Assembly: GCA_030066905.1 (NCBI GenBank)
Contig: JASJAR010000001.1
Span: forward strand, 124,001-188,000
From: Paracoccaceae bacterium
GTDB lineage: Bacteria > Pseudomonadota > Alphaproteobacteria > Rhodobacterales > Rhodobacteraceae
DNA length: 64,000 nt
Reading direction: 5' to 3'
This document shows positions 59,962 through 64,000 of the stretch, piece by piece (position 1 is the stretch's first letter; each line of letters starts with the position of its first letter). The notes under the pieces were generated by a model that had not been told where the DNA came from, did not search any database, and was given only the letters and a program-made list of their open reading frames with translations. The translations under genes were made by a program, and so were the position numbers.

Positions 59962-61164
59962 ATGAAAGATACATCCGGCCCGTCGCTCGCGCCCTTCGAC
60001 TGGGCCGATCCGTTCCACCTTGGCGATCAGCTCAGCGACGAGGAGCGGATGATCGCCGACAGCGCGAGGAGCTTTGCCGAAGCCGAGCTCGCGCCCCGCG
60101 TCACGGAGGCCTACCTTGGCGAAAGCGTCGCCCCGGAGATCTTTGAGAAAATGGGGAAAATGGGGCTTCTGGGGGTGACGATCCCGGAAGCGTACGGCGG
60201 CCTCGGGGCGGGCTATGTCGCCTACGGGCTCGTCGCCCGCGAGATCGAGCGCGTCGATTCGGGCTACCGGTCTATGATGTCGGTGCAATCCTCGCTGGTG
60301 ATGTACCCGATCCATGCCTACGGATCGGACGCCCAGCGGCGAAAATACCTGCCCGGCCTCGCCGCCGGCACGCTGATCGGCTGTTTCGGTTTGACCGAGG
60401 CGGAGGCCGGCAGCGACCCGGCGGGGATCAAGACCGTGGCCCGGAAGACCGGCGGCGGCTACCGGCTGACCGGCTCGAAGATGTGGATTTCGAATGCCCC
60501 GATCGCCGATGTCTTCGTCGTCTGGGCGAAATCGGAGGCCCATGGCGGCGCGATCCGGGGCTTTGTGCTCGACAAGGGCCTGCCGGGCCTCTCGGCCCCC
60601 AAGATCGCCGGCAAACTCTCCCTGCGGGCTAGCGTAACCGGGGAGATCGTGATGGACGGGGTCGAGGTCTCCGAAGAGGCGTTGTTGCCGGGGGTCGAGG
60701 GGCTGAAAGGGCCCTTCGATTGCCTCAACCGCGCCCGCTACGGCATCGCCTGGGGGGTGATGGGCGCGGCGGAAGACTGCTGGTACCGGGCCCGGAGCTA
60801 CGGGCTCGACCGGGTTCAGTTCGGCCGCCCCCTCGCAGCCACCCAGCTTTTCCAGAAGAAGCTCGCCGATATGCAGACCGAGATCGCGCTCGGACTTCAG
60901 GGCGCGCTCCGCACCGGGCGGATGCTTGACGACGGCACCTGCGCCCCGGAGCTTATCTCTCTGATAAAGCGCAACAATTGCGGCAAGGCGCTCGATGCGG
61001 CGCGCAGCGCTCGGGACATGCATGGCGGTAACGGGATCATGGCGGAGTATCATGTCATGCGCCATGCCCAGAACCTCGAAACCGTGAACACCTACGAAGG
61101 CACCCACGACATCCATGCGCTGATCCTCGGCCGTGCCCAGACCGGCTTGCAGGCCTTTTTCTGA
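59962..61164 (+). CDS. gcdH: Glutaryl-CoA dehydrogenase
   Basis: A 400-residue acyl-CoA dehydrogenase. FDWADPF at the N-terminus, [33 protein letters not shown] and [16 protein letters not shown] (with the catalytic Glu) are typical of GcdH, which oxidatively decarboxylates glutaryl-CoA to crotonyl-CoA in lysine and tryptophan breakdown. It is preceded by a 127-base gap with GC palindromes, so it probably has its own promoter and does not belong functionally to the heterocycle island. Confidence 0.9.
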   Translation: MKDTSGPSLAPFDWADPFHLGDQLSDEERMIADSARSFAEAELAPRVTEAYLGESVAPEIFEKMGKMGLLGVTIPEAYGGLGAGYVAYGLVAREIERVDSGYRSMMSVQSSLVMYPIHAYGSDAQRRKYLPGLAAGTLIGCFGLTEAEAGSDPAGIKTVARKTGGGYRLTGSKMWISNAPIADVFVVWAKSEAHGGAIRGFVLDKGLPGLSAPKIAGKLSLRASVTGEIVMDGVEVSEEALLPGVEGLKGPFDCLNRARYGIAWGVMGAAEDCWYRARSYGLDRVQFGRPLAATQLFQKKLADMQTEIALGLQGALRTGRMLDDGTCAPELISLIKRNNCGKALDAARSARDMHGGNGIMAEYHVMRHAQNLETVNTYEGTHDIHALILGRAQTGLQAFF

Positions 61165-61178
61165 CACCGGCACCGTCG

Positions 61179-63422
61179 ATGGACCGCGCCCGGATCGTCC
61201 ACGAGAACTTACTCCGCCGGGTCGCCCACGGCGACCTCCCCCACGGCCGGGCGCCCGCCGGACCGCTCCCCGCCGATCTGGCCGTGGCGCTCTACCGGGC
61301 GGGCTGTCTTTCCCGGGCGCTCGACCTTCAGGCGCGTGCGATGCAGAAGGCCGGAGAGGGCTTCTACACCATCGGGTCCTCGGGCCATGAGGGGATGGCC
61401 GCCGTCGCCGCGGCACTCCGGCCCACCGACATGGCGTTTCTCCATTACCGCGATGCCGCCTTTCAGATCGCCCGCGCCGGTCAGGTGGCGGGGCAGGACC
61501 CGGTTCGCGACATCGCCCTCAGCTTCGCCGCCTCGGCCGAAGACCCGATCTCGGGCGGGCGCCACAAGGTGCTCGGCAGCCGCGCCCTGATGATCCCGCC
61601 GCAGACCTCGACCATCGCCTCCCATCTGCCCAAGGCCCTCGGTGCGGCCTACTCCATCGGTGCCGCCCGCCGCCACAGCCCCGAACACCGCATCCTGCCC
61701 GACGACGGCCTCGTCATCTGTTCGTTCGGGGACGCCTCGGCCAACCATTCGACCGCGCAAGGGGCGTTCAACACCGCCGGCTGGACCGCCTACCAGTCGA
61801 TCCCCCTGCCGCTCCTTCTCGTCTGCGAGGACAACGGGATCGGGATTTCGGTGAAGACCCCGGCGGGCTGGATCGAGGCCGGGTTCTCGCAGCGGCCGGG
61901 TCTGAGATACTTCGCCTGCGACGGGCTCGACCTCTACGACACCTACCGCGTGGCGACCGAAGCCGCCGCCTTCGTGCGACGGGAGCGCCGGCCGGCCTTT
62001 CTCCATATCCGCACCGTGCGCCTGTTCGGCCATGCCGGGGCGGATGTGCCCACAAGCTATCTCTCCCGCGCCGAGGTCGAGGCCGATGAGGCGAACGACC
62101 CGCTCCTCCATTCGGTCCGGCTCTTGCGCGACGCTGGGGCGCTCGACCCCGCCGGGGCGCTTGCGATTTATGCCGACGCCCGCGACGAGGTAACCCGGGC
62201 CGCCGACGACGCGGTCACCCGGCCGAGGCTGACGGCGGCCCGCGAGGTCATGGCCTCGCTGATCCCGCCCCCCCGGGCCTGCCGGCCGACGAACGGGCCG
62301 GCGCCCGAGGCCCGGGCGCGCGCCTTCGGACCCGACGCCAAGGCGTTGGGCGCGCCGCAGACGATGTCGCGCCTGATCAACTGGGCGCTCGCGAACGCGA
62401 TGCTCGAACATCCAGAGATCGTGCTGATGGGGGAGGATATCGGCCGGAAGGGCGGTGTTTACGGGGTGACCCAGAAACTTCAGGCCCGCTTCGGGCCCGA
62501 CCGCGTCATCGACACGCTGCTCGACGAACAGTCGATCCTCGGTCTCGCCATCGGCATGGGCCATAACGGTTTCATACCGGTGCCCGAAATCCAGTTTCTC
62601 GCCTATCTCCACAACGCCGAGGACCAGATTCGCGGCGAGGCGGCGACGCTGCCGTTCTTCTCAAACGGCCAGTTCGCCAACCCCCTGGTGGTCCGGATCG
62701 CCGGGCTCGGCTACCAGAAGGGCTTCGGCGGGCATTTTCACAACGACAATTCCCTCGCCGTCCTGCGCGACATCCCCGGACTCATTCTGGCCTGCCCCTC
62801 CGACGGCGCCGACGCGGCGATGATGATGCGCGAATGCATCCGGCTGGCGCGGGAAGAGCAGCGGGTCTCGGTATTTCTCGAACCCATCGCGCTTTACGCC
62901 AGGCGCGATCTCCTCGCAGAGGGCGACGGGGGGTGGCTCCGGCCCTATCCCGAGCCCGGCGCGCAGATCGGCCACGGCGAGGTCGGCGTCACCGGCGACG
63001 GGCCGCTGGCGCTCGTGAGCTTCGGCAACGGCCACCTCCTCTGCCGGCAGGCCCAGGCCGCCCTCAACGGGGAGGGGATCGCCACCCGGGTCATCGACCT
63101 GCGCTGGCTGTCGCCCCTGCCCGAGGACGGGCTCCTTGCCGCCCTCGCCGGGTGCGACCGGGTCCTCGTGGTCGATGAAACGCGCCGCAGCGGCGGGGTG
63201 GCCGAAAGCCTCGTCGCCCTCCTGAGCGAACGCACCGCCCTGCCCAATGCCCGCCTTACCGCCGAGGACAGCTTCATCGCGACCGGCCCGGCCTTTGCCG
63301 CGACGCTACCCTCGGTTGCGGGGATCGTCGCCGCGGCGCGGGCGCTCGTCGAGGGCACGGCGATCTTACCGGGCCGTGGCGACCGGAGCCATCAGGATTC
63401 CCGGAACGCCCGCCCGAAATAG
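61179..63422 (+). CDS. Fused alpha-beta E1 component of a 2-oxoacid dehydrogenase
   Basis: A 747-residue thiamin-diphosphate enzyme in which the E1 alpha and beta chains are joined. The alpha half has the ThDP-binding FGDASANHSTAQGAFNTA and CEDNGIGISV; the beta half starts near residue 390 with TMSRLINWALANAMLEHPEIVLMGEDIG. Two-chain E1 enzymes of the branched-chain type are usual in this group, but fused forms also exist. It follows gcdH by 14 bases; the pair suggests CoA-ester metabolism of amino acid-derived 2-oxoacids. No E2 or E3 is present. Its 3' end overlaps the convergent HlyD-type gene by 31 bases. Confidence 0.85.
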   Translation: MDRARIVHENLLRRVAHGDLPHGRAPAGPLPADLAVALYRAGCLSRALDLQARAMQKAGEGFYTIGSSGHEGMAAVAAALRPTDMAFLHYRDAAFQIARAGQVAGQDPVRDIALSFAASAEDPISGGRHKVLGSRALMIPPQTSTIASHLPKALGAAYSIGAARRHSPEHRILPDDGLVICSFGDASANHSTAQGAFNTAGWTAYQSIPLPLLLVCEDNGIGISVKTPAGWIEAGFSQRPGLRYFACDGLDLYDTYRVATEAAAFVRRERRPAFLHIRTVRLFGHAGADVPTSYLSRAEVEADEANDPLLHSVRLLRDAGALDPAGALAIYADARDEVTRAADDAVTRPRLTAAREVMASLIPPPRACRPTNGPAPEARARAFGPDAKALGAPQTMSRLINWALANAMLEHPEIVLMGEDIGRKGGVYGVTQKLQARFGPDRVIDTLLDEQSILGLAIGMGHNGFIPVPEIQFLAYLHNAEDQIRGEAATLPFFSNGQFANPLVVRIAGLGYQKGFGGHFHNDNSLAVLRDIPGLILACPSDGADAAMMMRECIRLAREEQRVSVFLEPIALYARRDLLAEGDGGWLRPYPEPGAQIGHGEVGVTGDGPLALVSFGNGHLLCRQAQAALNGEGIATRVIDLRWLSPLPEDGLLAALAGCDRVLVVDETRRSGGVAESLVALLSERTALPNARLTAEDSFIATGPAFAATLPSVAGIVAAARALVEGTAILPGRGDRSHQDSRNARPK

Positions 63423-64000
63423 TCGGTCAGGGGTTTGGTGAGGTAGGACAGCGGCGTACGGTCCTCGGTCCGGATGAACGCCTCCACCGGCATCCCCGGC
63501 AGGAGGACCTCGCCGTTCAGCCGGTCAAGCTCCTCTTCGAGCGGCGAAAGATCGACGCTGTAATAGGACGCCCCGGTCACCTCGTCGCGAAAGACGTCCG
63601 CCGAGACGGTAACGACCTCACCGGTCACCTCCGGCGTCAGGCGCTGGTTGAAGGCGCTGAACCGGAGCGTGGCGGGCTGCCCGACATGGAGCTGGTCGAT
63701 ATGGATCGCCTCGACCTGCGCCTTCACGATCAGCGGCTGGTCCTGCGGGATGATGTACATCAGCGGTTCGGCGGGCTGGACAACGGCGTTCTGCGCAAAC
63801 ACGGTCGAGCCGAGGACGACGCCCGACACCGGGGCCCGGATGTCGAGCCGGTCGATCCGTCGCAGCAGCGTCAGCCGCTGCTCGTCGAGTTCGAGTTCGC
63901 GGAACTGGATGTCGCGCAACTCGCTGATCGCCGCTTCGCGCCGGGCGTTCTGGGACCGTACCCGCTCGATTTCGAGCTCGGCGATCTCGCCGCTGAACCG
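63392..64000 (-). CDS. HlyD-family type I secretion periplasmic adaptor (partial)
   Basis: The C-terminal 202 residues of a membrane fusion protein; the gene continues past the window edge. IAELEIERVRSQNARREAAISELRDIQ forms the end of the coiled-coil hairpin. RLDIRAPVSGVVLGSTVF is the lipoyl half-motif, and the rest is the beta-barrel and membrane-proximal part ending in PLTDYFGRAFRES, a common end for HlyD/PrtE adaptors. It links an inner-membrane ABC exporter to an outer-membrane channel. The reading frame is open to position 64000. Neighbouring exporter genes should lie beyond. Confidence 0.85.
   Translation of the reverse strand, partial: RFSGEIAELEIERVRSQNARREAAISELRDIQFRELELDEQRLTLLRRIDRLDIRAPVSGVVLGSTVFAQNAVVQPAEPLMYIIPQDQPLIVKAQVEAIHIDQLHVGQPATLRFSAFNQRLTPEVTGEVVTVSADVFRDEVTGASYYSVDLSPLEEELDRLNGEVLLPGMPVEAFIRTEDRTPLSYLTKPLTDYFGRAFRES

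Noticed and set aside
1-64000. tRNA, rRNA, CRISPR, insertion sequences, phage genes
   Set aside because: No cloverleaf-like sequence, repeat-spacer array, transposase motif or terminal inverted repeats were seen on either strand.

Overview
The window is about two-thirds G+C or more, with densely packed operons in which most adjacent genes overlap by ATGA or TGATG. Gene content (ExoX-like protein, succinoglycan-type polysaccharide enzymes, many ABC transporters, Mo-hydroxylase, HlyD-type secretion adaptor) and codon bias towards C/G third positions suggest an alphaproteobacterium, most likely of the Rhodobacterales. That placement is inferred from style; no rRNA or other marker gene is present. 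I found no tRNA, insertion sequence, phage gene or CRISPR array, and no gene for a DNA-binding regulator.

Layout. (1) 1-3087: tail of a sugar-catabolic operon (short-chain dehydrogenase end, class I aldolase, Gfo/Idh/MocA oxidoreductase, PfkB kinase). (2) 3224-16757: an exopolysaccharide locus with priming sugar transferase, flippase, pyruvyltransferase, polymerase/ligase, six glycosyltransferase-type genes, a Wzc-like chain-length protein with a degenerate P-loop and a small ExoX-like protein. Two of its promoter regions share a 15-bp palindrome of the CTGC-N3-GCAG type. (3) 16773-29660: two divergent operons around a 270-bp control region. They encode two paralogous Rieske-type oxygenase catalytic subunits from which the [2Fe-2S] domain has been cut out, a free Rieske protein, a GST-fold protein lacking the usual glutathione-binding Ser, a three-cofactor Mo-hydroxylase with an unusual FAD-Mo fusion, guanine deaminase, another amidohydrolase, a GMC oxidoreductase and an aldehyde dehydrogenase. 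The nearest known parallel is NdmC/NdmD/NdmE of bacterial caffeine N-demethylation, but here the Rieske cluster is a stand-alone protein. (4) 30199-46056: two divergent operons with an SsuABC/ThiY-type transporter, amidohydrolases of the 8-oxoguanine deaminase group, two non-heme Fe(II) oxygenases and CDA-fold deaminases, then a BMP-type nucleoside/purine ABC transporter and a glutathionyl-hydroquinone reductase. (5) 46082-59834: a polyamine-type ABC transporter, amidohydrolase, creatininase, two ureohydrolases, a second NMT1/THI5-type transporter, two SDRs, a polysaccharide-deacetylase-fold hydrolase (allantoinase/imidase group) and a yeast-type cytosine deaminase. (6) 59962-64000: glutaryl-CoA dehydrogenase, a fused alpha-beta 2-oxoacid dehydrogenase E1, and the end of a HlyD-family adaptor.

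Together, regions 3-5 look like an island for importing and dismantling small N-rich heterocycles and guanidino compounds: four ABC importers, five amidohydrolases, three CDA-type deaminases, creatininase, two ureohydrolases, and oxidative enzymes that could remove N-methyl groups or hydroxylate rings. The split Rieske oxygenase module is the most novel element. Its substrate cannot be read from sequence, and its NAD(P)H reductase is not in the window.
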